A DNA stretch of 64,000 nt, taken from the NCBI RefSeq assembly GCF_949987535.1, contig NC_080079.1:51695000-51758999 (forward strand), given 5' to 3'. Every line of letters starts with the position of its first letter. Position 1 is the stretch's first letter. Positions 35,259 to 44,960 of the stretch are shown piece after piece. Made by a program: the position numbers and the translations under genes. This stretch comes from Balaenoptera acutorostrata. Its lineage: Eukaryota > Chordata > Mammalia > Artiodactyla > Balaenopteridae. The notes under the pieces were generated by a model. That model ran no database searches, was not told the origin of the DNA, and worked only from the letters and a program-made list of their open reading frames with translations.

Positions 35259-36620
35259 GAAATATTTGTGACTGACAAGGGATTAAGATCCAAAATATAC
35301 AAACAGCTCATACAACTCAATATTTAAAAAACAAACAACCCAATCAAAAAATGGGCAGAAGATCTAAATAGACATTTTTCCAAAGAAGACATGCAGATGG
35401 CCAGTAGGCACATGAAAAGATGCTTAACATTGCTAATTATTAGAGAAATGCTAATCAAAACAACGAGATATCACCTCACCGCTGTCAAAATGGCCATCAT
35501 CAAAAAGTCTACAAGTGTGGGCTTCCCTGGTGGCGCAGTGGTTGAGAATCTGCCTGCTAATGCAGGAGACACGGGTTCGAGCCCTGGTCTGGGAAGATCC
35601 CACATGCCACGGAGCAGCTGGGCCCGTGAGCCACAGCTGCTGAGCCTGCGCGTCTGGAGCCTGTGCCCCGCAACGGGAGGGGCCGCGATAGTGAAAGGCC
35701 CGCGCACCGCGATGAAGAGCGGTCCCCGCACCGCGATGAAGAGTGGCCCCCACTTGCCGCAACTAGAGAAAGCCCTCGCACGAACCGAAGACCCAGCACA
35801 GTCAAAAATAAATAATAAATAAAAAAAAAAAAAAAAAAAAAAAAAGTCTACAAGTGAGAAATATTGAAGAGGATGAAGAGAAAAAGGAACCCTTGAACAC
35901 TGTTGGTGGGAATGTAAATTGGTGCAGTCACTATGGAAAACAGTATGCATGTTTCTTAAAAACTAAAATTAGCACTACCATATGATCCAGAAATTTCACC
36001 CCTAAGTATATACCCAGAAAAAATGAAACTCTAAGTTGAAAAGATGCATGCACCCCAGTGTTCATAGCAGCAGTATTACACTAGTCAAGACATGGAATCA
36101 ACCTGAGTGCCCATCAAGAGATGACTGTTTAAGATGATGTGAGATATATATATATATCTATATAATGGAATATTACTCAGCTATAAAAAAAGAATGAAAT
36201 ATTGCCACTTGTAACAACATGGAGGGACCTAGAGAATATTACGCTTAGTGAAATAAGTTAGAGACAAGTACTGTATGATATCACTTATATGTGGTATGTA
36301 AAAAACAATACAAATGAATGGATATACAAAACAGAGCCACAGACATAAACAAGCATATGGTTGCCAAAGGGGAGAGGGAGTCAGGGAGGGACAAATTAAG
36401 AGTATGGGATTAACAGATACAAACTACTATACATAAAATACATAAGCAGCAAGGATTTACTGTATAGCACAGGGAATTATACCCAATATCTTGTAGTAAC
36501 CTATAATGGAATATAATCTTCAAAAACCAAACAAAAAACCAAGTCACTATGCTGTACACCCGAAACTAACACGATATTGCAAATCAACTATACCTCAATT
36601 TTAAAAACAACAACAAAAAA
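35259..36620 (+). repeat. 5'-truncated L1, + strand, split by a SINE
   Basis: Decayed ORF2 C-terminus (GATTAAGATCCAAAATATAC, AATGGGCAGAAGATCTAAAT, TGGCCATCATCAAAAAGTCT), then 3' UTR (ATGGTTGCCAAAGGGGAGAG, ACTGTATAGCACAGGGAATT) and an end at TATACCTCAATTTTAAAAAC. The CHR SINE at 35518-35840 interrupts it. The outer boundaries are approximate; no clear target-site duplication seen. Confidence 0.85.
35518..35840 (+). mobile_element. CHR-type SINE, full length, + strand, inside L1
   Basis: Starts TGGGCTTCCCTGGTGGCGCA. A box at 35531-35541 and B box GGTTCGAGCC at 35574-35583 are intact. The tail is AATAAATAATAAATA plus a long poly(A). Perfect 16-bp target-site duplication AAAAAGTCTACAAGTG at 35502-35517 and 35841-35856. 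A 24-bp internal unit is tandemly doubled at 35704-35751. Confidence 0.95.
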
Positions 36621-36737
36621 ACCTATTTGGGTATAAGTAGTTGTTTCCACTGGGATGGGAACCTCTAGTAAAGAGTCCCTTTCCTCTCCAACATAGAGGT
36701 ATTAAGATTGGCTTTGAACCCTACATTTAAAAATTTT

Positions 36738-36775
36738 ACCGTGTGTGTGTGTTTTACACACAACACACAAACAGG
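36738..36775. repeat. (GT)n/(AC)n inverted microsatellite, potential hairpin
   Basis: CGTGTGTGTGTG, then TTTTACACACAACACACAAA: a GT run followed at once by its AC complement. Confidence 0.7.
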
Positions 36776-36779
36776 TGGA

Positions 36780-37634
36780 CAAAGGCAGAGAAACAGAGAG
36801 AGAGAGATGAGAGGTGGATTAACTCAAATCAGGAAGAGTAATAAGAACAGTAAGAGCTCAGAAAACCATGCCTCCTAAGGGTCAGATAAAGGAAACAGGA
36901 ATGGCGAGGAGCCTGGTAAAGAAAATGCTCAGCAGTGAAATTTGGTATTTCTAACACTTTAAGAATCTTCACATTGAAAGGTTTTGAACCTATCCATGCA
37001 GCTCGGATCTCAGACCTCAGCTGGTTATGTCGGGAAGTGATGAGCAGGCATCACTACACTTTCTAGTGAGTGTCCAGCATCCCTGGACCATGAGGTGGGC
37101 TTCTACCTGGGCCGTGACCCTGCAGGCCCCTCTAGTGGCGCATCTTGCAGATTCTTTGACTTTACAGAGCTGCACATCCTGACAGGTAGAGCCCAGAGCT
37201 CGTTCTGTGAGGGATGGGAGTCCATCTGGATCTTTTTGGTCAGGACATGACCTCTTGTGTGGCTCCTCAAAGAGTGAAAGGCTATTGTGAGAGCTCTCTC
37301 TCTCTCTCTCAAGGCTGACATTTTAGCAAAGGCCATAAAGGAATCCTTAGCTACAAAGGGGATTAGAAAATGAGGCTCTTCAACATAAGCCCCACAGGGA
37401 TGGTCTCTGCACACATTAAGGGACAGTCTTTAATATGAATCGTGATCACATGCAACTTTACTGCTTCTTTCTCCTTCCTGCATAGTCCAGGTTGCCAGGT
37501 TCCAACAACCCTTTATGGCTACAGAAACACTGAGAGGATCTGGCTGCAGATGGCAAAGCTACGCTGGCCTCAGGGTGTAGTTTCATGAGTCTCACTTGAA
37601 CATTGTCTCAATGGAGTCAAGTGCTCAGTTAAGG
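36780..37634. other. Unassigned intronic sequence
   Basis: Only a short (CT)n run at 37294-37310 is notable. Confidence 0.5.
37294..37310. repeat. (CT)n microsatellite
   Basis: CTCTCTCTCTCTCTCTC, preceded by GAGAG. Confidence 0.8.
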
Positions 37635-37689
37635 CCACGTAGTGTAGTGACTAAAGGGTGGGATTTGAGTTAACAAGAATTGGGTTTGA

Positions 37690-37992
37690 GAAACAGACTC
37701 ACAGACTTAGAGAATGAACTTATGGTTACCAGGGAGGGGGGGCAGGGACAAGGGGGAGGGATAGTTAGGGAGTTTGGGATTGACATGCTATATTTAAAAT
37801 GGATAACCAAGAAGGACCTACTGTATAGCACAGAGAACTCTGCTCAATATTATGTAACAACCTAAATGGGAAAAGAATTTGAAAAAAAAATAGATACATG
37901 TACATGTATAACTGAATCACTTTGCTGTACACCTGCAACTAACACAACATTGTTAATCAACTATACTCCAATATAAAAAAGTTAAAAAAAAA
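37690..37992 (+). mobile_element. 5'-truncated L1 3' UTR, about 303 bp, + strand
   Basis: L1 3' UTR text (AACTTATGGTTACCAGGGAG, GGACCTACTGTATAGCACAG, CACTTTGCTGTACACCTGCA) ending in a poly(A) tail. Perfect 15-bp target-site duplication AAGAATTGGGTTTGA at 37675-37689 and 37993-38007. Confidence 0.94.
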
Positions 37993-38050
37993 AAGAATTG
38001 GGTTTGATTCTTGTACCCATCTTGTGCCAGAGGTGACATCTTGGGCAAGG

Positions 38051-38132
38051 CTGATTCACTTCGTTGTGCAACAGAAACTAACACAGCATTGTGAAGCAAT
38101 TATACTCTGATAAAGATGTATTAAAAAAAAAA
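38051..38132 (+). mobile_element. Very short L1 3' end, + strand
   Basis: GATTCACTTCGTTGTGCAAC and AGCAATTATACTCTGATAAA followed by poly(A): the last about 80 bp of a cetartiodactyl L1. No clear target-site duplication. Confidence 0.75.
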
Positions 38133-38261
38133 ACTTACTCCTAAACAAAGTTATCTCATCTGAAAAATAGGAGTAGTAATACTGGGTCTTCTCAGATTTA
38201 TTGTAAAGAGTAGAGGTGATGTGAATGGATGAGTGCAGTGCCTTGTAGAGTGTGTTTTAAC

Positions 38262-38470
38262 ACAGTCGTTCTCCAGGGGTGGTCTTTGGACCAGTAGCAT
38301 CAACATCATCCAGGAACCTGTTAGAAATGAAACTTGTGGGCCCTACTTTAGACCTAATGAGTCAGAAGCTGGAGGAGGGGAGTTGGGGAGAGGTTAATCA
38401 TTTGTATTTGAACATGCCCTCCAGGGGTTTCTCACTCTCTCTCAAGTTTGAGAACGTATGCTTGAATGAA
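38262..38470. mobile_element. MER5-like hAT relic
   Basis: Left CAGTCGTTCTCCAGGGGTGG and right AAGTTTGAGAACGTATGC recall the CAGTGGTTCTC/GAGAACCACTG ends. The internal TCCAGGAACCTGTTAGAAAT and GGGCCCTACTTTAGACC fit. Confidence 0.58.
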
Positions 38471-38719
38471 TAGTGCTTATTGGTATGATTGTTGCTTTAA
38501 TAGTATCAGTATTTGATTTATTCCTGAATCTTAGGAAGTGACTCTTAGCCAGAGACCAAAGGTAACCATTGATACTATCCATGAAATCAGGCTCTGGAGG
38601 AGAGCACAGGATGGAAAAGGGTGGAAGGCAGACTTGGAGGGGCAAACAGGACATAGCCAGCCCAGCTTGCTTTGATTCAAGTTCTCAGGCTTCTCAGATT
38701 CTAGTGTTCAGCCCTTCAG

Positions 38720-38817
38720 TTCTACAGTCATCACTTTATACATATTTATTCAGCACCAACTGTATGCCAGACATCAGGCTAGGGCGGTGAAAAGGACACG
38801 CATGGGGCTCACATCCT
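38720..38817 (-). repeat. L2 3' fragment, - strand
   Basis: TTATTCAGCACCAACTGTAT and GCCAGACATCAGGCTAGG, followed directly by the TG repeat. Confidence 0.5.
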
Positions 38818-38818
38818 T

Positions 38819-38879
38819 CCGTGTGTGTGCGGGCGTGTGTGTGTGTGTGTGTGTGTGCACGCGCATGTGCACGCGTGCT
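38819..38879. repeat. (TG)n with GCGC/CACG-rich alternating end
   Basis: A (GT)n run from about 38835 leads into GCACGCGCATGTGCACGCGT. Almost fully alternating purine/pyrimidine over about 60 bp. Confidence 0.9.
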
Positions 38880-39944
38880 GGGAGTATCTGCGAAGCCCTA
38901 TCCCTGTGCTTCTTCATGGAATGTTTGACCACATGGATGCCTGTCCTCTGTGATTCCTGGGTTCATGTATTCTTAGGTTGTTTCCCTTTCCTACATGGGT
39001 ATTTCTCATTCTGTATTCTTGTCTCTTCCTAATCTATCTTGTATCTAAGCAAACCAAATTACCCTTTTTTTAGATCATTCTTAATCTTTCCCATGGAATA
39101 ACTCAGATTAGATTGTTGTTTATCATGGTCTTTGGACAGTTTAAACTTTTGACAAATCATTAAAAATCAATGTGTCCCTTTGCCCAGCTGAGAAGGTTGT
39201 TTATGGCCCCTAGTTTTGCTGACGGTATACAGTTTCAGACTTTTGAGGAAGGAGCCATTGATTCTTCCAAATTAGGGCCTTTCTTTTTTCCATTGTACCA
39301 AACCAGCTTCTTCTCCCTTGGAGATGTGAGAAAGCTTCTCCCACTGAGACAGTACTTGGTTCACTAAATAAGATTCTTTCTCCCCAGAGTGCCAGAGGCC
39401 CTAAAAGGAAAAGCAGCTATGAAGCCTCCATAAGGTCAGGTGCTGGAGGCAGACATCATTAGCAAAGCTTGTCCAGAATCTGGCAGTGTGATGACAGCCA
39501 GCTGCTCAGGGAGCTCTGTGTGGCTCTTCGGGGCTACTGATGTTGAACTTTTAATGTGGGAGAAGGAAAGGCCATTTGCAGTCAAGGAGACCTGGGGAGA
39601 CATTCAAGCTCTGCCGAAATAGCTGCTTCTGGGGTCTTGGGCAAAGTCCTTTTTGCGTCTCCATTTCCTTGGAAAATGCACACAGTTTGTACTGTGGAAG
39701 TTCAGCCTGAACTTTCTAATAGGAGAATGGATGGGAAAGCACCAAGTAGAGTGACTTTCAGGAAGAAGATGTAAAGTGTGACTTTCCTTTAATGTTTGTT
39801 TTCAGTAGCCCTGGTCTCAACCCTGTGCTATTCCCTCCTCCATTTGCTGCCCCGACTCAAGATCCTAGAGCCGTAATACTCTTTTCCTTCCTAAACCTAC
39901 TCTGAAGAGAAGATCAGAAATTCATTGACAGAGAGGTCTCTATC
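38880..39944. other. Unassigned intronic sequence
   Basis: Nothing recognised. Confidence 0.5.
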
Positions 39945-40120
39945 ATTGAATCCCAACTTTAGCACACATCAGGGGCACCTGGAGAGATTATTAAGACAGA
40001 TTGTTGGGCTCCACTCCCAGGGTCTTCTTTTCACTGGGTCTGGAATAGAGCCTGAGAATTTGTATTTCTCCAGTGATGCTGAGGCTGCTGGTCTAGGGAA
40101 CATTCTTTGAGAACAACTGG
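39945..40120. mobile_element. MER5A-like hAT relic
   Basis: CATCAGGGGCACCTGGAGAG, GTTGGGCTCCACTCCCAGGG, GAGAATTTGTATTTCTCCAG and GATGCTGAGGCTGCTGGTCT follow the MER5A order. The right end is TTTGAGAACAACTGG. Confidence 0.78.
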
Positions 40121-40930
40121 TCTATATTATAAACTTGGAGGATGTTAAAGCTGGAGAAGATCTTAAGAACTATCTGGGCTCATCTTCCATTTTTACTAAT
40201 CAGTAGTGAGTCAGAAACTGGGCCAAGACTGTGACCCCGTCTAACAGACTTTCTAAATTACCAGGCTGGATGACTGAGGACAATTTCAAGTGTTATTTTC
40301 CCCAAGGCAACTGCATTTCAATTAGGATCTGAACTTAAAGCCGTAAGGATGATGCCGGTGATGATTATCATGACCATAAGGATAGTGTCTTATTGTTTGA
40401 GTTCCTTCAATGCATCAGACACTTTCTGTGTTGTCTCTTCCTGGGATAAGCCTAAGCGGTGGGAGGGGCTCGCTACTCCTGTCTTCTAGAAGAGGTTACT
40501 CAGGCTCAGAGGGTTCAGGTGGCTGGCTAAGGACACTAGGGGAAGACCTGGTCTCCCCGTCTCCAGGCCCTTGCTCTCACCCACATACCATGCCATACTT
40601 TCTATGAAATGAAGTTGAAGATTCTGTAAAGAAAATTAAGGAATCAAAGAGAAGGTAATGGCGTTGGTGGCCTGAAAAATGACTTGCCACTCTATACCAC
40701 TTGCTCTGCTTCTCACTACTGACTCTGTTCCTCTAGGACACAGGAGTACCAGGATAGGGCAGGTAATCATTTGCAGAAATAGTTTTGCAGACCTGCTGCC
40801 TGGCCTTCAGGAACTGTTCTCTGCTGCTGTAGCCTTGGGATGTCTCTATCATCTCTGTCCTCTTGCCCAGGTAACGGGCCTCCCTGGGACCAACCACCAT
40901 GACAAAACTTCAGGGCTCAGGCCTGTGCTC
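40121..40930. other. Unassigned intronic sequence; 40340-40560 may be a diverged MIR (- strand)
   Basis: GAAGAGGTTACTCAGGCTCA is weakly MIR-like. Otherwise nothing recognised. Confidence 0.4.
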
Positions 40931-40935
40931 GTGGC

Positions 40936-40938
<3 letters not shown>

Positions 40939-40971
<33 letters not shown>
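40939..40971. repeat. (AC)16 perfect microsatellite
   Basis: Uninterrupted AC run of about 33 bp, likely polymorphic. Confidence 0.95.
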
Positions 40972-40973
<2 letters not shown>

Positions 40974-41467
40974 TGACATCCCCCTACCAGATGTTCTTGC
41001 CACCCCTTTAGTTGGGTTATCTCATTGTCAGCTCCATCTTGTTCACTCTGGTCTGAAGCCAGGAGCCAAATTGATTTTGTACCCTGTGGACGCTTCAGGA
41101 AAGCAGCTGTTGCACTACCCGTGGGAGAGCCCAGCTGCCGTCCCCCCTCCCACTGAGCCCACCTGGCTTTGCTTGCTTGTGCTGGTCCAGGGGCTGATCC
41201 AGGTGAAGGGTCATTCTCTTTCGCTCCTCGCTTGGCAGGTTTCCTTACAGCCTCCTGAGGAGGGCATGTGAACACTTCCGAGGGTCCCATTGATTGTCTG
41301 CCTTATATTTTCACATCATTTTGGAGGCCTCTTTCTACTGTTCTGAGGGACCGAAGAGATGTAGGCTCCTTCTTTCCAGCTGAAGGTCTCCTTTTCCTGA
41401 ACCTCATGTGGTCTCCAGGTGCTTCGTACCTGAGTTCACCTCTCTTCTGCTTCCCTGGGGGCTGTGG

Positions 41468-41575
41468 TGCTCACACTCACACACACACACTTCCACACAT
41501 GCATACATTCATGCACACACATCCTCATGGGCACACATGTACACACACTCACACACACGCCCCACACACACAGAG
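41468..41575. repeat. Degenerate CA-rich repeat
   Basis: ACTCACACACACACACTTCC and later CACACTCACACACACGCCCC blocks. Confidence 0.75.
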
Positions 41576-41694
41576 CATGTTGCTGACTTGGTCAAGGTGG
41601 AGGAATGGTTGGCAGGAGGGGAGTGGGTGGGAGGAAAGATGTTTCAATGACAGCTGAGGTATTGATCTTCTGAATCGAGCTGGGGAATGCCAGA

Positions 41695-41775
41695 CAGAGA
41701 AGAAGGAACTTGCGTTGGGTCCTCACTGTGTGCCAGGCACAGTGCATTGTGTCCTGTAATTTCATCCTCAAGCCC
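41695..41775 (-). repeat. MIR/L2-type 3' fragment, - strand
   Basis: CTCACTGTGTGCCAGGCACA and GTAATTTCATCCTCAAG, reversed MIR 3' side. Confidence 0.5.
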
Positions 41776-41819
41776 CAAGTCTATATAGGTTCATTTCAAG
41801 CCCCAAGTCTATAGGTTCA
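41768..41819. repeat. Local tandem duplication of 26-28 bp
   Basis: CAAGCCCCAAGTCTATA occurs twice (about 41769 and 41797), each followed by GGTTCA. The first copy has an extra TA. Confidence 0.85.
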
Positions 41820-42029
41820 CCAGAGAGCTGGAATGTGGCCGTGTGTCTGTCTTCGTTCAGAATCCTGCTCTTTTCTCTACACTGTGCTCTGTGAAGGAGG
41901 CTGAATCACTAAAACTACCCTCTTGGGCAGCTGCAGTCACAGAAGAAATGCTTGCTGAGTTGCAGAAAACATGGGGGCACAGGAGACTGAAAGAAGCCAG
42001 CAGAAGTCACCCATGATGGCATCACCCAA

Positions 42030-42770
42030 AGATAATATTTGGTACTTGGTTTTGATTCTTCATAAAGTTCTTGCATAATAATTTTGAAAAGATATCACAA
42101 TGTAAGTACTCTCTTGTAACAGGTTCTTTTTCACTAAACAATAAAATACTGGTTATCATTTATTTAGTGCTCACCACATGCCAGGCAAAACCCTAAGCAT
42201 GTTACATTTACTGAGGGATTTAATCGTCATCAGAACTCTCTGAAGTATGGACCATTTTACATCCAGGGGAACTGAGGTTCAGAGATGTTAAGCATCTTGT
42301 CAGCACTCACACAGCCAGCAAGCAGTGGAGTTGGGATTCGTATCTATACGGTTGGAGTCCAGAACCCAGGCTGGCTCTTCTTCATCATGGACAGTTGTTT
42401 CCCTTAGCAGGGAATGCTCTTTTAAAACACCATAGTAGCAGTAACATAATATTCCATCATCTAACACATCATTTACCTAGCTGATTCTCAATTGTCGAGC
42501 ATTTAGATGGTTTCCAATTCTTGCTAGTTTAAACAATATTGCCCTGAGAATCTTTGTACAAACATCTTCTCTGAAAGGGAATAATTCCTTAGAATGAATC
42601 CCTAAGGGTAGGATTGCTACATATGCACATTTTAAAAGCATTTGATTCTCCCCACCAAATTGCCATTCCAGAAATATCATGCCAGCACACACTCCTACCA
42701 GCAGACTGTAAAATTGTCCTTTTCTCCATAGATAGTCTGGGTCTTGCTGTTGCATCTTTTGATTTGGCGT
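42030..42770 (-). repeat. Old L1/HAL1 copy, - strand, split by a MIR
   Basis: Left piece: GGTTCTTTTTCACTAAACAA. Right piece: AACATAATATTCCATCATCT, GATGGTTTCCAATTCTTGCT, AAATTGCCATTCCAGAAATA, reversed old LINE 3' end. Confidence 0.52.
42145..42385 (-). repeat. MIR SINE, - strand
   Basis: CTCACCACATGCCAGGCAAA, then AGGGGAACTGAGGTTCAGAG and ACACAGCCAGCAAGCAGTGG: near-complete reversed MIR. Confidence 0.78.
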
Positions 42771-42774
42771 AGTG

Positions 42775-43239
42775 CATAATAAAGTATCACTGTAGCCAGG
42801 ATTCAGGATACCTGTGGCGATGTGTGGCCATTTCGTGAACATGAGCGTAGGAGCTAAGATTTGGGATGCTGAGCTCTGCTTTGTTGGGGTGAAGGGTGGA
42901 TGCAAGGAGAGACAATGAGCGTGTCCCTGGATGGTTAATGCCCATGAGGCTGCATCAGGTTTCCAAGGTGTCCCTGATACCCTAACATCCCCATCCACAG
43001 ACAGCGCAGGCCCCTGTGTCCTCCCTCTCCCCGCATTTCAGCTATTCCACAAACCACCTCTGTAAAGCTGGAGGAGGACAGTCACTGGAGCCAAAGAAAC
43101 CTGTGCTCTTCCCCCTGCCATGGTTGGACTCATGAAGGGAGGGCTGGGGAAACTGCTATGGTGCCCTCACCCTCTGAGCACTTCCCAGGGGAATGCTGTT
43201 GGTGATAGAACCCATGGGAATGGCAATGACTGTCTTTCT
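42775..43239. other. Unassigned intronic sequence
   Basis: Nothing recognised. The 173-codon minus frame at 42477-42998 crosses from the L1/HAL1 relic into it and is rejected as a gene. Confidence 0.5.
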
Positions 43240-43415
43240 CCAGATTGACCTGGCTCTACTACTCACCATCTGGGTTTATTTGACAAGTCACTTCATTTTT
43301 CTGAGTCTCAGTTTCTTCATCTGTAAAATGGGATTAATGTTCAGCCCCTCAGAATTATACAATGGATAGAAAAGGAATCATGTATCTGACAACCCGGCAT
43401 CCAGCAGGTATTTCA
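43240..43415 (+). repeat. MIR SINE, + strand
   Basis: GACAAGTCACTTCATTTTTC and TTTCTTCATCTGTAAAATGG, MIR core. Confidence 0.72.
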
Positions 43416-44429
43416 CAACTACCCTGTACCTGGCAATGCAGACACCTGATTTCCTTTAGCACTTCTTTTCTGATAGTATTTGTGTTTGATGTTTGTAGTA
43501 CCTGCATTCTTGTTTGGGGGGATAGCGTGGTTGCTTGTCCCTTTCCAAAAGCAGTTAGGATGGAGTAGAAGAGCATTACGAAGTTCTTGCCTCCAAGGCT
43601 GTTGTCTTGGAAAGTTTGTGCTCCAAGTGAGTTCTGGGAAGGGTCATATCAGTGGTGCAATGAAGGGCAATGCAATCTCATTTTATTACCAGTGTGGAGC
43701 AACGGCGATGAGCCATCCAATATCCCGGCTCACTTGTGACTCTGTTTATGGTGCCCAGCCTTCCTCCAGCAAAGTAGGCTGATCATGTTCCCCCAGATGT
43801 TAGGGAGGATACTGTAAGCACTAGGGTCAGACAGCCCCGTGGTCTCAATCCCTTTCCATTTGTAGCAGTGTACCAGCATGTGGGTGGACTTGGGAGGAAG
43901 TGGACTTCAGGGATGGGCTTGGATTCTGTTTGCTAAGATGCTTCCTGGGAGACAAACTAGGAGTGGTCTGTCTACCTGCTGCTGTCCTGGCATCCTGGGA
44001 TGCCAACTGGACATTTTCTTTGACATTTTATGCAGTGTCAAAGCTGTTCTTTCCTTCTTTCCCCAGAGTCCTCACGTCTCTTCTTTTATGTGTGAAACAA
44101 ATGCATTTTCTTTTCTTTTTTTTTTTTAAGGAAAAGGAGAGAGTGAAATGAAGCCACATGTTTAGATGCAGGCCAGGGATGTAAGGGAGACTTTCCCAGG
44201 TGTTTGAGTAGTGTCAGGGAGCCAGTGCCCTGGGAAACCAGAGAGCTCTGACAGACCTTTGTGCTCTGTTGATGGGCAAAGGCGCCTTTAGGAGCCAAGA
44301 GCACACAGGGCAATGGAGATTGAATCTGGTACAGAGGTCGGATCTGGTACCTATGTAGTGTGTGATAGCATAGATTGTGTAACAAGATTAAAGAAAATAT
44401 TTTAATCAACTTGTCCTAAGAATCATCAC
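43416..44429. other. Unassigned intronic sequence
   Basis: Nothing recognised apart from a T-rich run near 44110. Confidence 0.5.
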
Positions 44430-44960
44430 TAATCCCACTCCATTATGTAATATTCCTGTTCAGCTTTTGGCGTATTACATTTCACATGTATACAGAACAG
44501 TAATAATAGTGTATCCATCCCATTGTTTTCAACTAATTTACATATATAATATGTATATATTTCTATGTGTGTGTATATATATATAATATGTATATATACA
44601 TTTCTGTGTTTCTGCATAGTCTTTATAATTACTATCAGTTGCATAAAACCATATCGTATTAATGAACCATAATTTATTAAATTATTTCCCTAAATTAAAT
44701 ATTTAAACTGTCCCATGCTTACTTTATAGTCAACATTAGATTTAAAATGCCTGTCATGTCATTAAGATACATAGATACGTTTGGTTTACTTTTTAGGTTA
44801 AATTCTTAATTTGCTAGGCAAAGGATATGAGCATTTTTAGATGTTCATGTTATGGATGCTGCATTACTTTCCGAAGTGTTGTGTCATTCTGTGATGCCTA
44901 TGCCCACAAAGGATCACGCCTACTTTGTCACAGCCTCACTAACACTGGATATGATCAATT
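44430..44960 (-). repeat. Old L1-type fragment, - strand, with TA/TG repeat
   Basis: AATGAACCATAATTTATTAA, ATTTAAACTGTCCCATGC and GTTAAATTCTTAATTTGCTA parallel a reversed old LINE 3' end. A (TA)/(TG) microsatellite lies at 44558-44603. Confidence 0.45.

Larger units (their letters stand above)
37635..38245 (+). repeat. MIR SINE, + strand, split by two L1 insertions
   Basis: Pieces 37635-37689, 38008-38050 and 38133-38245 read on as one MIR: GTAGTGTAGTGACTAAAGGG, ATTCTTGTACCCAT, GACATCTTGGGCAAG, then CTTACTCCTAAACAAAG, ATCTCATCTGAAAAATAGG and GAGTGCAGTGCCTTGTAG. Confidence 0.68.

Noticed and set aside
42477..42998. 173-codon minus-strand open frame
   Set aside because: It runs from an old L1/HAL1 relic into plain intron, with no domain and no splice or promoter context.
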